From Hanstruepera ponticola (GTDB lineage: Bacteria; Bacteroidota; Bacteroidia; Flavobacteriales; Flavobacteriaceae): 64,000 bases of DNA. Positions 37,825 through 47,353 of the stretch are shown here, piece after piece (within the stretch, counting starts at the first letter, position 1; every line of letters begins with the position of its first letter). Made by a program: the position numbers and the translations under genes. The notes beneath the pieces were generated by a model. That model had not been told where the DNA came from. It did not search any database and saw only the letters and a program-made list of their open reading frames with translations. The stretch is from positions 62,001 through 126,000 of the forward strand of contig NZ_JABANC010000001.1 in assembly GCF_012931685.1 (NCBI RefSeq), given 5' to 3'.

Positions 37825-40200
37825 TTGAAATCTATTACCTTATTAACCTCCTTAATTTTAGTTTTACATTGTGGATTTTCTCAAAATGGAAATAGCAATT
37901 CTGCTGAAAACAGTTATGTGAATTTTTTTGAAATGAACCCTGAAACTATCTACACACATGTAAATAAATCAAAATTTTTATCAACTGAAACCCTATGGTT
38001 TAAATCCTACATTTATGATATTAAAACACAACAACCTTATCTTAGTACAGCTAATGTTTATGCTGCTACCTATGATTCTGACGGCGTGCTTATTGACAAA
38101 AAGTTATTGTATGCCATAGACGGCATGGCACAAGGTGAGTTTAATCTGTCTGAATATTTTCCTGGCACTTATTATCTCAAAGTATTCACAAATTACATGA
38201 GAAATTTTAATGACAGTCACCAAAGTTTACTATCATTTGAAATCCTTGGTGAAAACCCTTCGAAACCTAAAACAAAAACTACGAATCAACAATATGATTT
38301 TCAATTATTACCTGAAGGTGGTCAACTTTTAAATCAAGTGACAAATAGTATTGGTTTTAAAACACTAAACTATGAAGGCAAAGGTGTAGTAATTGAATCT
38401 GGAAAAGTTCTTGACAGTAAGAATCAGGTGGTTACAACCTTTAAAAGTAATGGTCTTGGCATGGGTAAATTCAGTTTATTTTTAAATGAAAATGAAACGT
38501 ATTCAGTTGAGGTAAAGCTAGAAGACGGCTCTATTATAAATAAAAAGCTCCCTCAGGCCAATCAAAAAGGAGTTGTCATTAGCGTAAATAATTTGAATCC
38601 CAAAAACTTATTTATTAGTATTCAAACTAATGAGCACACATTATCAGAACTGCTAACAAAACCATACTTCCTGTTTATTCACAGAGACGGACTAATTAAA
38701 AAAATTGATGTAAATTTCAATGAAGGACAATATGACTACATCATTGCAGTTCCCAAATCTGATTTATTATCTGGAATTAATATTTTGACAGTTTTTAATG
38801 ACAAGAATCAGCCAATAGTTGAAAGAATAATTTATAATAGCTCCAAGAGCCCAATTGCAAATATTGATTTGGTGAACACTTTTAAAGGAGGCGATTCTAC
38901 TAAAATTAAATTACGAACTAAACTAAAAGATAGTATTGTCAATAACATTAGTATTTCCGTTTTACCAGCTTCTACAAAGGCCTATCCGCTTGGTCAAAAT
39001 ATCATTTCAAAATTCTTGCTCAAACCTTACATTGAAGGAACTATAGAAAATACCTTGCATTATTTTAAAAAAAATGACAGACAAGCGAATTATGATTTAG
39101 ATTTACTTTTATTAACTCAAGGATGGAGCAAATATTCTTGGAATAAGATTTTTAATTCACCTCCAAAGGAACTTTATCATTTTGACGCTGGTATGCAAAT
39201 CAAGGGAAAAGTCTCTAACAGAGGAAAAAATGATGAAATTGTTTTTTTTCATAAAGAAAGTAATACCATGTTAACATCTAAAATTTCATCTGATGATTAT
39301 TTTAGTTTTGAAAACATTCTGATAGCTGATAGCACCCGAGTTTATTTTAGTCTCAAAGACAAAAAAGGTAATTTATCAAAAGCACATGTTTATACAAATG
39401 TCTATCCTAATTATAAAGAAGATACTATCCCAATATCAAATCTAGAAATTAAAAAATACTTTTATGATGATGATAAGGTTTACGAAAATCTCATATTTGA
39501 AAATACGACAACGTTAGACACAGTAACAATTCAAACATCAAAAAAACGCGATTCAAAAAATAAAATCATTTATGGTAGATTCAATACGAAAAAAATTGAA
39601 TTGGAGAATGTTTATGATGATGTCACATTAATTACTGACATTATTAGTGCCAATGGCTTTGACGTTTATAATTCCCCAAGAGGTATTGAAATTGCTGCTA
39701 GAAGAGGGGTTGGTTATAGTTTTACAGGAAGAGCCGCATCACCCAATATATACATTGATAACCAGCTAATGAATGAAGCTCAAATGATAATTTTAATGAA
39801 TTTAATGGTAAAAGATGTTGATGAACTGTTTATTTCTAGAACACCCTCACCTGGCACAACTGGTGTTGCTGGTGGATTGGGTGGTAATATAAATATTTAT
39901 ACTAAAAAATCTTTTTCAAATAAGTACATAGAAAAACAATCTTCTTTTTCATCAAAATTTATTGAATTTGGTTATTCTTTGCCTCAAAAATATACGTCTC
40001 CATTTTATAACAAAAGTCTACATCAATCTTTCGCTGACTATGGTGTATTAAATTGGGTTCCGAATCTAACAAATAATGATAACGGTGATTTTGAGTTTAA
40101 AATTCCTAATTACTCGTTTGATGATGTTAATTTATATATTGAAGGCATGTCGGTTAATGGTGATTTAATTTCTAAAATCATTACCGTGCCTTCCAACTAA
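37825..40200 (+). CDS. Exported protein with macroglobulin-like and TonB-plug domains, no barrel (TTG start)
   Basis: 791 residues. The only possible start between the upstream in-frame stop (37795-37797) and the signal peptide is a TTG at 37825. The signal peptide runs to about residue 20 (GFSQ). The N-terminal half has an MG2-like motif (PETIYTHVNKSKFLSTETLWFK) and several beta-sandwich segments. Residues about 580-700 resemble a TonB plug (TDIISANGFDVYNSPRGIEI, then IYIDNQLMN and GGLGGNINIYT). The protein ends about 90 residues later, too soon for a barrel. It may bind peptides or polysaccharides at the envelope. The family role is unknown. Confidence 0.8.
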   Translation: MKSITLLTSLILVLHCGFSQNGNSNSAENSYVNFFEMNPETIYTHVNKSKFLSTETLWFKSYIYDIKTQQPYLSTANVYAATYDSDGVLIDKKLLYAIDGMAQGEFNLSEYFPGTYYLKVFTNYMRNFNDSHQSLLSFEILGENPSKPKTKTTNQQYDFQLLPEGGQLLNQVTNSIGFKTLNYEGKGVVIESGKVLDSKNQVVTTFKSNGLGMGKFSLFLNENETYSVEVKLEDGSIINKKLPQANQKGVVISVNNLNPKNLFISIQTNEHTLSELLTKPYFLFIHRDGLIKKIDVNFNEGQYDYIIAVPKSDLLSGINILTVFNDKNQPIVERIIYNSSKSPIANIDLVNTFKGGDSTKIKLRTKLKDSIVNNISISVLPASTKAYPLGQNIISKFLLKPYIEGTIENTLHYFKKNDRQANYDLDLLLLTQGWSKYSWNKIFNSPPKELYHFDAGMQIKGKVSNRGKNDEIVFFHKESNTMLTSKISSDDYFSFENILIADSTRVYFSLKDKKGNLSKAHVYTNVYPNYKEDTIPISNLEIKKYFYDDDKVYENLIFENTTTLDTVTIQTSKKRDSKNKIIYGRFNTKKIELENVYDDVTLITDIISANGFDVYNSPRGIEIAARRGVGYSFTGRAASPNIYIDNQLMNEAQMIILMNLMVKDVDELFISRTPSPGTTGVAGGLGGNINIYTKKSFSNKYIEKQSSFSSKFIEFGYSLPQKYTSPFYNKSLHQSFADYGVLNWVPNLTNNDNGDFEFKIPNYSFDDVNLYIEGMSVNGDLISKIITVPSN

Positions 40201-40224
40201 AAATTATTTTTAAAAGATTGGAAT

Positions 40225-40254
40225 AAAAAAACACCACGAGTTGTGGTGTTTTTT
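40225..40254. terminator. Bidirectional terminator between convergent genes
   Basis: A stem AAAAAACACCAC/GTGGTGTTTTTT with a 5-base loop has T-runs on both strands. It serves the plug-protein gene and the metal operon. Confidence 0.8.
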
Positions 40255-40269
40255 GATAGGATTGCTTCG

Positions 40270-40623
40270 TTAATCTTCATGATCTTTTTTTACATCTTCA
40301 TCGCGATATCGGCAACATGCATGCACACTATTGTATGCTTCTTCCGTTGCTTTTATTTCTTTGGTATCATGACCAACATTAGCAATATTTTGATTAATAG
40401 TTTTTAAATCGGTTTTGCGTTCGTCATAAATTAATTTTAATTCATGTGTCTCAACATTCCATACAGCCGATTTCACACCTTTAGTTTTAATACAGGCTTT
40501 CTCTATACGCTCTTTACACATCATACAAACACCATCCACCTCAAGTGAGGCTCTAGCATTCTTATCTTGTGCATAGATAACGGAACCTAATAACATGATT
40601 AATACAATAACTAAATTTTTCAT
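40270..40623 (-). CDS. Exported heavy-metal-associated (HMA-like) protein with C-terminal Cys-Cys
   Basis: 117 residues. A signal peptide ends near residue 19 (IYAQ). The HMA-like fold has the metal motif C-M-M-C (Cys33, Cys36). A second site is possible at Cys103-Cys104 (HACCRYRD), with a His/Asp-rich end (KKDHED). It is probably a periplasmic metal chaperone, copper being the likely ion by family. It is last in a four-gene leftward operon, 19 bases after the receptor gene. Confidence 0.85.
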   Translation of the reverse strand: MKNLVIVLIMLLGSVIYAQDKNARASLEVDGVCMMCKERIEKACIKTKGVKSAVWNVETHELKLIYDERKTDLKTINQNIANVGHDTKEIKATEEAYNSVHACCRYRDEDVKKDHED

Positions 40624-40641
40624 AAGTTTTATTTTTAAATT

Positions 40642-42879
40642 TTAATTTATTCTAAATCGCAATCCTGCGTAATACATACTTCCAAATACAGGACCATACA
40701 CAAATGTTGTATCAAAATTCGCTCCAAACGGATCGTCTGCAGCCAAAATCGGATTGTTCTGCCTGACATTGGTTATGTTTTCACCTCCTAAATATACTTC
40801 AAATTTTGAAGAAAACACTTTTGTTATTTGCGCATTGATTGTTCCAACTGTAGGCGAGTATTCAGGCAACCTATATTGCGCTGGATTTGTAACAGTTGAC
40901 GAAAAACGCTGTTTGCTTAACCAATTAAAGGTTGCATCAAACTTCCATTGACTGCCTTTGTCACCTCGTTTGGTTTCATAAGAAGCATTGGCAAAAAAAC
41001 GATGCTTTGCTGTTAATGGCTTCTCTAATTTACCTGATTGATACTGTGTTTTTACATCATAATATTTATATGCCAAACGCAAATCAAAATGCTCAAAAAC
41101 ATTGTAATTTAATTCCATTTGAAAACTATTAGCATAACTATCACCTTGCAAATTATAAAAGCTAACTGTTTGAGGGTTTTCATAGTCAACTACAATTTGG
41201 TTCGTAAAATCAGTTCGGTAATAATCAAAAGCCACATCAGCTTTTCTACCAAACAAATTGAACCCTTGTAAATATGACAAACCGTAATTCCAAGCAATTT
41301 CGGGATCCAAACCGTAGATTTCACCTCCAGAATTTAAAATATTAATTTGACGAGATGTTGCAAACATACTTTGGTTTTCAGCAAAAATATTAGCACTGCG
41401 TTTACCTCTTCCTATAGAAGCTCTAAAAGCTGCTTTTTCCCATGGTGTATATCTAGCATGTAGCCTTGGTGTTACAAAAAAACCTAACAAGTTGTGGTTA
41501 TCAACACGTAATCCTGCTGTTAGATTCAGCTTATCAAGATTATCATAATTATACTCAAAAAAGGCGCCAATAGATGTTTCTGTTCGTTCAAAATCAGTAG
41601 TATTTACAAACTCATCATAATGATCATAGGTATAACTAATACCCGTTTTAATTTTGTGCCTAGAATCACTGATTATAGAGTTATACATGGCATTAGCATA
41701 AAGACTATTGTGTGTAATATCATATTGATTCAACCCAAAGTAGGAGTCTTGTGTATGACTACTAAATGCTGTTTGAACACCAATACTTTGATATGGAATT
41801 TCTGGATTTACATAACCTAATTTAGCCGAAATCTCATAGCGTTCCGTATCTATTTCACTTCCCCAAGCATTTGTGGTTAACTTATCTGTATCTGGATTAA
41901 AATCTAGCTGACCCGTTTGCTTACCATCATTTAGGTATTTTAAATTGATAAAACTCACAAAACCTTTTTCAGGATTAGTATACTGCCAACGGTTCATAAT
42001 ATTAATTTGATTATACAAAGGCATATCTAAAAAACCATCATCATTAACATCGTGCTTTTTGTTATGCGTATTGCCATGTAAGTACAAACCTGTATGCCAT
42101 TTATCACTCACTTTGGTATTAACATGAGTGTTTAATTCCATACGCTGGCTACTGGCTCCATAAAAGTTGACAAACAATTTATCATCTGTTGATGGTTTCA
42201 CAAGTTCTGTATTAATTTGCCCTGCAATGCTTTCAAAACCATTAACAACACTACCTGCACCTTTGGTTATTTGAATACTTTCAACCCAAGTCCCTGGAAT
42301 GAAACTTAATCCATATGCTTGCGAAGCTCCTCTAATTGAAGGAATATTTTCAGTAGTAATTAAAATATAAGGACTCGTTAATCCTAGCATTTTTATTTGT
42401 CGCGTTCCTGAAATAGCATCTGCAAAATTAACATCAATTGAAGGATTGGTTTCAAAACTCTCCGATAAATTACAGCAAGCAGCTTTCAACAATTCATCAC
42501 TGCTCACAGTCATAATATTTTGAGCTTGTAAATATGATTTTGCCGTAGCTTGTTTTCTTGAGGTTACTGTTACCTCATCAAGGGTACTGGTACTTTGTAG
42601 AGTATGACGGATTCGTTTTGGTTCCGTTATGGTCAAGGTATCCGTTTTATAGCCAACATAACTAATTACCAGTTTTTTGTAATCGCTTTGATACGGAATA
42701 GTAAACTTTCCATCAAAATCGGTTACATCACCAACCGTTGAGTTAAGCCAATAAACATTAGCTCCTGGCAATGGTACTTCTTTGTTTTCAGCATTAACTT
42801 CCACTATCTCTCCACTGATTTCGGTTTGCGAAATAGACAAAAAAGGAAGCAATAACATAATGATTAATATCCTTTTCAT
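40642..42879 (-). CDS. TonB-dependent receptor, metal-operon type
   Basis: 745 residues. It has a signal peptide (ending SISQ, residue 18), a carboxypeptidase-regulatory-like domain (about 20-95, SYVGYKTDTL), a plug (about 105-225, SPYILITTENIP, then KGAGSVVNGFESIAGQIN) and a barrel ending in an aromatic-rich strand. A vicinal Cys135-Cys136 pair (KAACCNL) lies in the plug, unusual for siderophore receptors. Its start overlaps the upstream HMA-MauE gene by four bases. Context suggests import of copper or another soft metal, but no substrate is shown by the sequence. Confidence 0.88.
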   Translation of the reverse strand: MKRILIIMLLLPFLSISQTEISGEIVEVNAENKEVPLPGANVYWLNSTVGDVTDFDGKFTIPYQSDYKKLVISYVGYKTDTLTITEPKRIRHTLQSTSTLDEVTVTSRKQATAKSYLQAQNIMTVSSDELLKAACCNLSESFETNPSIDVNFADAISGTRQIKMLGLTSPYILITTENIPSIRGASQAYGLSFIPGTWVESIQITKGAGSVVNGFESIAGQINTELVKPSTDDKLFVNFYGASSQRMELNTHVNTKVSDKWHTGLYLHGNTHNKKHDVNDDGFLDMPLYNQINIMNRWQYTNPEKGFVSFINLKYLNDGKQTGQLDFNPDTDKLTTNAWGSEIDTERYEISAKLGYVNPEIPYQSIGVQTAFSSHTQDSYFGLNQYDITHNSLYANAMYNSIISDSRHKIKTGISYTYDHYDEFVNTTDFERTETSIGAFFEYNYDNLDKLNLTAGLRVDNHNLLGFFVTPRLHARYTPWEKAAFRASIGRGKRSANIFAENQSMFATSRQINILNSGGEIYGLDPEIAWNYGLSYLQGFNLFGRKADVAFDYYRTDFTNQIVVDYENPQTVSFYNLQGDSYANSFQMELNYNVFEHFDLRLAYKYYDVKTQYQSGKLEKPLTAKHRFFANASYETKRGDKGSQWKFDATFNWLSKQRFSSTVTNPAQYRLPEYSPTVGTINAQITKVFSSKFEVYLGGENITNVRQNNPILAADDPFGANFDTTFVYGPVFGSMYYAGLRFRIN

Positions 42880-43607
42880 GAGCTATAAATTTTAATCAGC
42901 ATGATAATAGCCATAACTATCATAATACTATTTTCAATAAAAGTCGCTTTGGTCATAGGCAGTTTTAATGCTGTTCCCAAACAAGCGCATTGAATGGACT
43001 TTTTATCTAATAATGTTTTGGTGACTCCAACTGTTGTGATACCAAGAACAATTAAAGTAATTACTAAAGCTAAAGGAATTTGAAAACGCATCAGGAACAT
43101 GAGTCCCAAAACAACTTCTATAAATGGGTATATCCAACCATAGGCTGGAACAACTTTAGCCAATGGATCGTACATTTTAAATGATTCCGGAAAACCTTTT
43201 AAATCCAATAATTTAAAAAAGCTAAAAACAATATAGAATAAGCCCATAAAATCAAGCATAAAACTGCTCCAATCCATTGGGCTGTTATTTAGTAAAAAAG
43301 CCGTTGTAATTATATAGCCAAAGATTAAAAACAAAGGAAATAATTGCTTTAAGTCTGACTTTTCCTCCACCTGTTTTGAAGTTGAAGCAAAGACGTTTTG
43401 CTCTTTTTTTTGTGAAATCTGATATTTTTCTGGTAATGCGTCTTGCAACGTTTTAGTCGCTATGTGTTGTGACATGGTAATTCGTGCTTCTTGAGCATCC
43501 AAATTTACCTGAACGTCATCAACATAGTCTAAATTTTGTAAAGCACTTTCAACTTTTGCCTTACAACTGTTACAGGTCATTCCCGTAACGGTATATGTAT
43601 GTGTCAT
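42876..43607 (-). CDS. HMA domain fused to MauE/DoxX-like membrane protein
   Basis: 243 residues. The N-terminal HMA domain (1-65) carries GMTCNSC with Cys12 and Cys15. Four or five membrane helices follow (about 89-107, 117-133, 155-172, 176-196, 222-240). The loop C-A-C-L-G-T (Cys207, Cys209) before K-L-P-M-T is typical of the MauE/DoxX redox-associated family. The fusion suggests metal handling linked to thiol redox at the inner membrane. It overlaps the receptor gene by four bases. Confidence 0.88.
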   Translation of the reverse strand: MTHTYTVTGMTCNSCKAKVESALQNLDYVDDVQVNLDAQEARITMSQHIATKTLQDALPEKYQISQKKEQNVFASTSKQVEEKSDLKQLFPLFLIFGYIITTAFLLNNSPMDWSSFMLDFMGLFYIVFSFFKLLDLKGFPESFKMYDPLAKVVPAYGWIYPFIEVVLGLMFLMRFQIPLALVITLIVLGITTVGVTKTLLDKKSIQCACLGTALKLPMTKATFIENSIMIVMAIIMLIKIYSS

Positions 43608-43674
43608 TTTTTATTTGATTTATAGATTGAACAATTAATTACCTATCCGTTTTCACGGAGGTTGTCCAAAAAAA

Positions 43675-44076
43675 TCAAATTAAGAAAACCTGGTCACGTA
43701 TCTGTATATCGTGAACCAAGTTGGGAGGTGAGTAATCTTTATGAGGAATTACTTGTTGCGATAAATCCTCAAATAACGTTAGATAAGAATATGCAAATGT
43801 GGTAACAAATACTTGTTGCTCAAAATCAAGGTCATCAAAGGCTTTCACTGTGAGCTCGTCCTGTCCTTGAACAACATCAATGGTATCTTTGCAGCAGTCC
43901 ATTTTGGCAATAATTTCTTCAGCTTCTGAAGCACATTTTTCAGCTTCAGCAAACAAAGACACATCTACCAATACATCACCACAAAAATGTTTTTCAATAG
44001 TGAATGAAACCGTAGAAAACAGCACTAAAAAAGCCATTAGAACTGAAAACATACTATGTAAAACTTTCTTTACCAC
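43675..44076 (-). CDS. HYC_CC_PP family protein (GTG start)
   Basis: 133 residues from a GTG at 44076. An ATG at 44052 is possible but would remove the basic n-region (VKKVLH) of the signal peptide. The family name motifs are all present: His30-Phe-Cys32 (H-F-C), Cys61-Cys62, and Pro117-Pro118. The C-terminal PPNLVHDIQIRDQVFLI is also conserved. The function is unknown. Members usually sit with copper-type HMA and TonB receptor genes, as here. It is first in the operon, 67 bases before the HMA-MauE gene. Confidence 0.85.
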   Translation of the reverse strand: MVKKVLHSMFSVLMAFLVLFSTVSFTIEKHFCGDVLVDVSLFAEAEKCASEAEEIIAKMDCCKDTIDVVQGQDELTVKAFDDLDFEQQVFVTTFAYSYLTLFEDLSQQVIPHKDYSPPNLVHDIQIRDQVFLI

Positions 44077-44133
44077 GATACAAATTTACAAAAAAGGGAA
44101 TTAATAAGGTTTGTTTTAAAAAAGGATTAACAT

Positions 44134-44562
44134 TTATTGATGCTGCTTATAGTAATAAAAAGCTGGAATCAACAAAAGCAGCAACAAAGGTTGAATTAAA
44201 AAACGACGAATATTAAAAAACAAATAATAGTCTTCTTGTCTGGGATTAACAACAAAGTATAAAAAGAGGACAATTAATATTAAAAATGAAATCCCATAAA
44301 TAATAGCTGAAAACTTGACGATACTTTTATCTTTAAACAAAACATACAAAATACCTAACGAAATTAGAGTATTGAGCACAAAACGTAAGCTGGTAAAAGC
44401 GGTTAATTTAAAAACTTCACGCCTAGGCGAATCAATGTACAGATAATCGTTTTTAAAAAACATCAAAAAAGGATCGTAGAACAAACTGTTTTCAAAAATG
44501 CGTATTAAAATCAACAGGCCAAACAAGAAAAAAAGCAATAATATCTTTATCCTTTTTTTCAT
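44134..44562 (-). CDS. Exosortase F system-associated membrane protein
   Basis: 142 residues with four hydrophobic helices (about 7-23, 55-75, 85-107, 123-137). The sequence between them (FENSLFYDPFLMFFKNDYL, then PRREVFKLTAFTSLRF) matches the family always found beside XrtF in Flavobacteria. The role is unknown. It overlaps the xrtF stop by four bases. Confidence 0.85.
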   Translation of the reverse strand: MKKRIKILLLFFLFGLLILIRIFENSLFYDPFLMFFKNDYLYIDSPRREVFKLTAFTSLRFVLNTLISLGILYVLFKDKSIVKFSAIIYGISFLILIVLFLYFVVNPRQEDYYLFFNIRRFLIQPLLLLLLIPAFYYYKQHQ

Positions 44563-45107
44563 CGTATCTGTTTTACATTAGAAAACCTATTGACCCAAAA
44601 CACCCATAGCAAGCAGACCATTCCATAAATTATACCAGGAAAAATAACTGTGTGTAAAATATCTTTTCTCCATGGGTAGTGATATAGCCCAACAGACAAT
44701 ATCACTACACGAACCAAATTAATCACATAAATCAAAACACTTCCAGCCAATATGTAAAAAAAAGTCGTTTTAAATTTTCCTGAAAACGCAATAATAAACG
44801 AGACAAATAGAATGATGACACTTACCGAATTACAACCTTCAATAATACGTGCCACATATTTCTCATTAATTATTAATTTCATAGAAGCCTCATCAGGATG
44901 CGGAATTACTTGCACTCTATAGTCTAAATCATGTAGCAAATATGCAGTTTGATTTGCTACTGCATGTGTCAGATAATCAGGGTAATATTTTTCGCCTGTT
45001 GACCATTGCAAGTAAAATTTATATGATATAGAAAGCACAAAATATACTAACAAAAAAGTTAGAATGAATTTAATAACTGATTTATATTTTATGAATAATT
45101 TCTTCAT
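44559..45107 (-). CDS. xrtF: Exosortase family protein XrtF
   Basis: 182 residues from an ATG at 45107. A TTG 12 codons upstream is less likely. It is a multi-helix membrane protein with the exosortase catalytic set: Cys92 in EGCNSVS, Arg133 in NLVRVV, and His152 in ILHTVIFPG. Exosortases cut and transfer proteins carrying short C-terminal sorting signals during export. No protein in this window has an obvious matching C-terminal signal. Confidence 0.9.
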   Translation of the reverse strand: MKKLFIKYKSVIKFILTFLLVYFVLSISYKFYLQWSTGEKYYPDYLTHAVANQTAYLLHDLDYRVQVIPHPDEASMKLIINEKYVARIIEGCNSVSVIILFVSFIIAFSGKFKTTFFYILAGSVLIYVINLVRVVILSVGLYHYPWRKDILHTVIFPGIIYGMVCLLWVFWVNRFSNVKQIR

Positions 45108-45197
45108 TTTGTCTATAAAATATCTGATGTTAAATTTATACAAAATGACATACTAATATAACCGCATTTTAAATACTTTTACCAAAACTTTTAAACA

Positions 45198-45653
45198 ATG
45201 ACGCTCCAAGGGTTAAAACCAGAAATAACTAAAATAGTTTCAAAAAAAGACACATCAGTTGATGATAAGTTATTTCTTATTTGCCAACTTCTTGAAAAAG
45301 AAATCTCTTATTACAATTGGGTTGGTTTTTATTTTAAAAATGGTGATAAAAACGAATTGAAATTAGGCCCATATGTTGGTGAACCTACAGACCATACCAT
45401 CATCCCATTTGGAAAAGGTATTTGTGGGCAAGTTGCCATAAGTAATAAAAATTTTGTAGTACCTGATGTTTCAGCTCAAGACAACTACATTGCTTGCAGT
45501 ATAACGGTTAAGGCAGAAATTGTAGTTCCAATTTTTGTAAATAGCCAAAATATTGGTCAGATAGATATTGACTCTAATACTGCCGATCCTTTTACCGAAG
45601 CCGATGAACGTTTTTTAGAATTTGTCTGCAAAAAAGTAGCAACAATTTTGTAG
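45198..45653 (+). CDS. GAF domain protein, free methionine-(R)-sulfoxide reductase-like
   Basis: 151 residues forming one GAF domain. The fRMsr-type blocks FGKGICGQVA (Cys76) and N-Y-I-A-C (Cys100), then AEIVVPIF, are present. They correspond to the second and third cysteines of the three-Cys E. coli enzyme. The place of the first is His66 here. It may reduce free methionine sulfoxide with a changed thiol cycle, or be a redox sensor. It is a single gene, divergent from xrtF. Confidence 0.75.
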   Translation: MTLQGLKPEITKIVSKKDTSVDDKLFLICQLLEKEISYYNWVGFYFKNGDKNELKLGPYVGEPTDHTIIPFGKGICGQVAISNKNFVVPDVSAQDNYIACSITVKAEIVVPIFVNSQNIGQIDIDSNTADPFTEADERFLEFVCKKVATIL

Positions 45654-45733
45654 TTGTTAACAACTTCCGTTTTAAGTTGAAAAAACAACCATTTTCGCAG
45701 CCTTTTTAGACACTATTTTTTGATTGAATTAAC

Positions 45734-45741
45734 TACTTTTG
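45734..45741 (+). promoter_or_regulatory. Candidate -7 element of purH
   Basis: TACTTTTG is an exact TAnnTTTG match, 24 bases before the purH ATG. No TTG stands at the standard -33 distance. Confidence 0.35.
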
Positions 45742-45765
45742 CAATCATTAAACAACACATCTAAA

Positions 45766-47298
45766 ATGAGCAACAACAAAACCATTAAATCGGCATTAAT
45801 ATCTGTTTTTAGTAAAGATGGATTAGAGCCTATCGTTCGTGAATTAAACAAGCAAAATGTTACTATTTACTCAACTGGTGGTACTGAAAAATTTATCAAA
45901 GATTTAGGAATTAATGTCGTACCTGTTGAAGACGTAACCTCCTACCCATCCATTCTTGGCGGTCGTGTAAAAACACTACATCCAAAAGTGTTTGGCGGTA
46001 TTTTAAATAGGCAAAACAATGATAGCGATGTAGCTGAATTGGTTGATTTTGATATTCCACAAATCGATTTGGTAATTGTTGACCTCTACCCTTTTGAAAA
46101 AACCGTAGCATCTGGCGCGAGTAATCAGGATATTATTGAAAAAATAGATATTGGTGGTATTTCTTTAATTAGAGCAGCTGCAAAAAATTATGCTGATGTT
46201 GTTTGTGTTTCATCAGTTGATGATTATTCAGCATTTTTAGAATTATTGCAAACCAAAAATGGTGAAACATCGGAAGATGACCGTAAACAATTTGCAGCTA
46301 AAGCATTTAATGTTTCATCACATTATGATTCAGCGATTTTCAATTATTTTAATAGCAATCACGAAATAGCTACTTTAAAAATAAGTGAAACAAATGGCAA
46401 GGTATTACGCTATGGCGAAAACCCTCACCAACGTGGTTTTTTCTTTGGAAATTTTGATGATATGTTTACCAAACTTCATGGTAAAGAATTAAGCTACAAC
46501 AACCTATTAGACGTCGATGCTGCTGTAAATTTGATGAACGAATTTAAAGGTGAAGCGCCTGCTTTTGCTATTTTAAAACACAATAACGCTTGTGGTTTTG
46601 CACAACGCGAAACTGTTCATCAGGCATACGTTGATGCTTTAGCTGGTGATCCAGTTTCAGCATTTGGTGGTATTTTAATTGCTAATACTGAAATTGATAA
46701 AACAACTGCCAACGAAATTCATTCCCTATTCTGTGAAGTGGTTATTGCTCCTTCTTTTTCCAATGAGGCTCTAGAAATCTTAAAAGGAAAAAAGAATCGT
46801 ATTTTATTGATTCTAAATGATGTCGAATTACCTCAAACAACTGTAAGAACCTGTTTAAATGGTGTTTTAGTTCAAGACAGAGATAATAAAACGGATAGCA
46901 TCGAAAATTTATCTTACGCCACAAACAATAAACCGTCAGAAAGCGAGTTAGAAGATTTAATTTTTGCATCCAAAATTTGCAAACACACCAAATCTAACAC
47001 CATCGTATTGGCAAAAAACAAACAACTATGCGCTAGCGGAACAGGTCAAACCAGTCGTGTTGATGCCTTAAACCAAGCAATTCATAAAGCAAAATCCTTT
47101 AATTTTGATTTGAATGGAGCCGTTATGGCTAGTGATGCTTTTTTCCCATTTCCAGATTGTGTAGAAATTGCAGATAATGCAGGAATTAAGGCTGTTATTC
47201 AGCCAGGTGGTTCAATAAAAGACCAGTTAAGTATTGATTATTGTAATGATAATAATATTGCTATGGTATTTACTGGAACGCGTCATTTTAAACATTAA
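45766..47298 (+). CDS. purH: Bifunctional AICAR transformylase / IMP cyclohydrolase
   Basis: 510 residues from an ATG at 45766. A TTG nine codons upstream overlaps the promoter box. The N-terminal MGS-like cyclohydrolase domain has SVFSKDGLEPIV and STGGTEKF near residues 10-32 and GGRVKTLHPK near 65. The transformylase domain has the NPHQRG and LKHNNACG blocks. It catalyses the last two steps of IMP synthesis. No terminator separates it from mreB, 55 bases on. Confidence 0.96.
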   Translation: MSNNKTIKSALISVFSKDGLEPIVRELNKQNVTIYSTGGTEKFIKDLGINVVPVEDVTSYPSILGGRVKTLHPKVFGGILNRQNNDSDVAELVDFDIPQIDLVIVDLYPFEKTVASGASNQDIIEKIDIGGISLIRAAAKNYADVVCVSSVDDYSAFLELLQTKNGETSEDDRKQFAAKAFNVSSHYDSAIFNYFNSNHEIATLKISETNGKVLRYGENPHQRGFFFGNFDDMFTKLHGKELSYNNLLDVDAAVNLMNEFKGEAPAFAILKHNNACGFAQRETVHQAYVDALAGDPVSAFGGILIANTEIDKTTANEIHSLFCEVVIAPSFSNEALEILKGKKNRILLILNDVELPQTTVRTCLNGVLVQDRDNKTDSIENLSYATNNKPSESELEDLIFASKICKHTKSNTIVLAKNKQLCASGTGQTSRVDALNQAIHKAKSFNFDLNGAVMASDAFFPFPDCVEIADNAGIKAVIQPGGSIKDQLSIDYCNDNNIAMVFTGTRHFKH

Positions 47299-47353
47299 TT
47301 TTATTACATTTACGAGATAGACTTAATTAACCTCAAAAATTTACTTATAGCAC

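Noticed and set aside
44081-44088. TAAATTTG box just before the HYC_CC_PP gene
   Set aside because: No TTG is at -33 and the box ends 4 bases before the GTG start, so it would give a leaderless or shortened product. It is probably chance AT-rich sequence.
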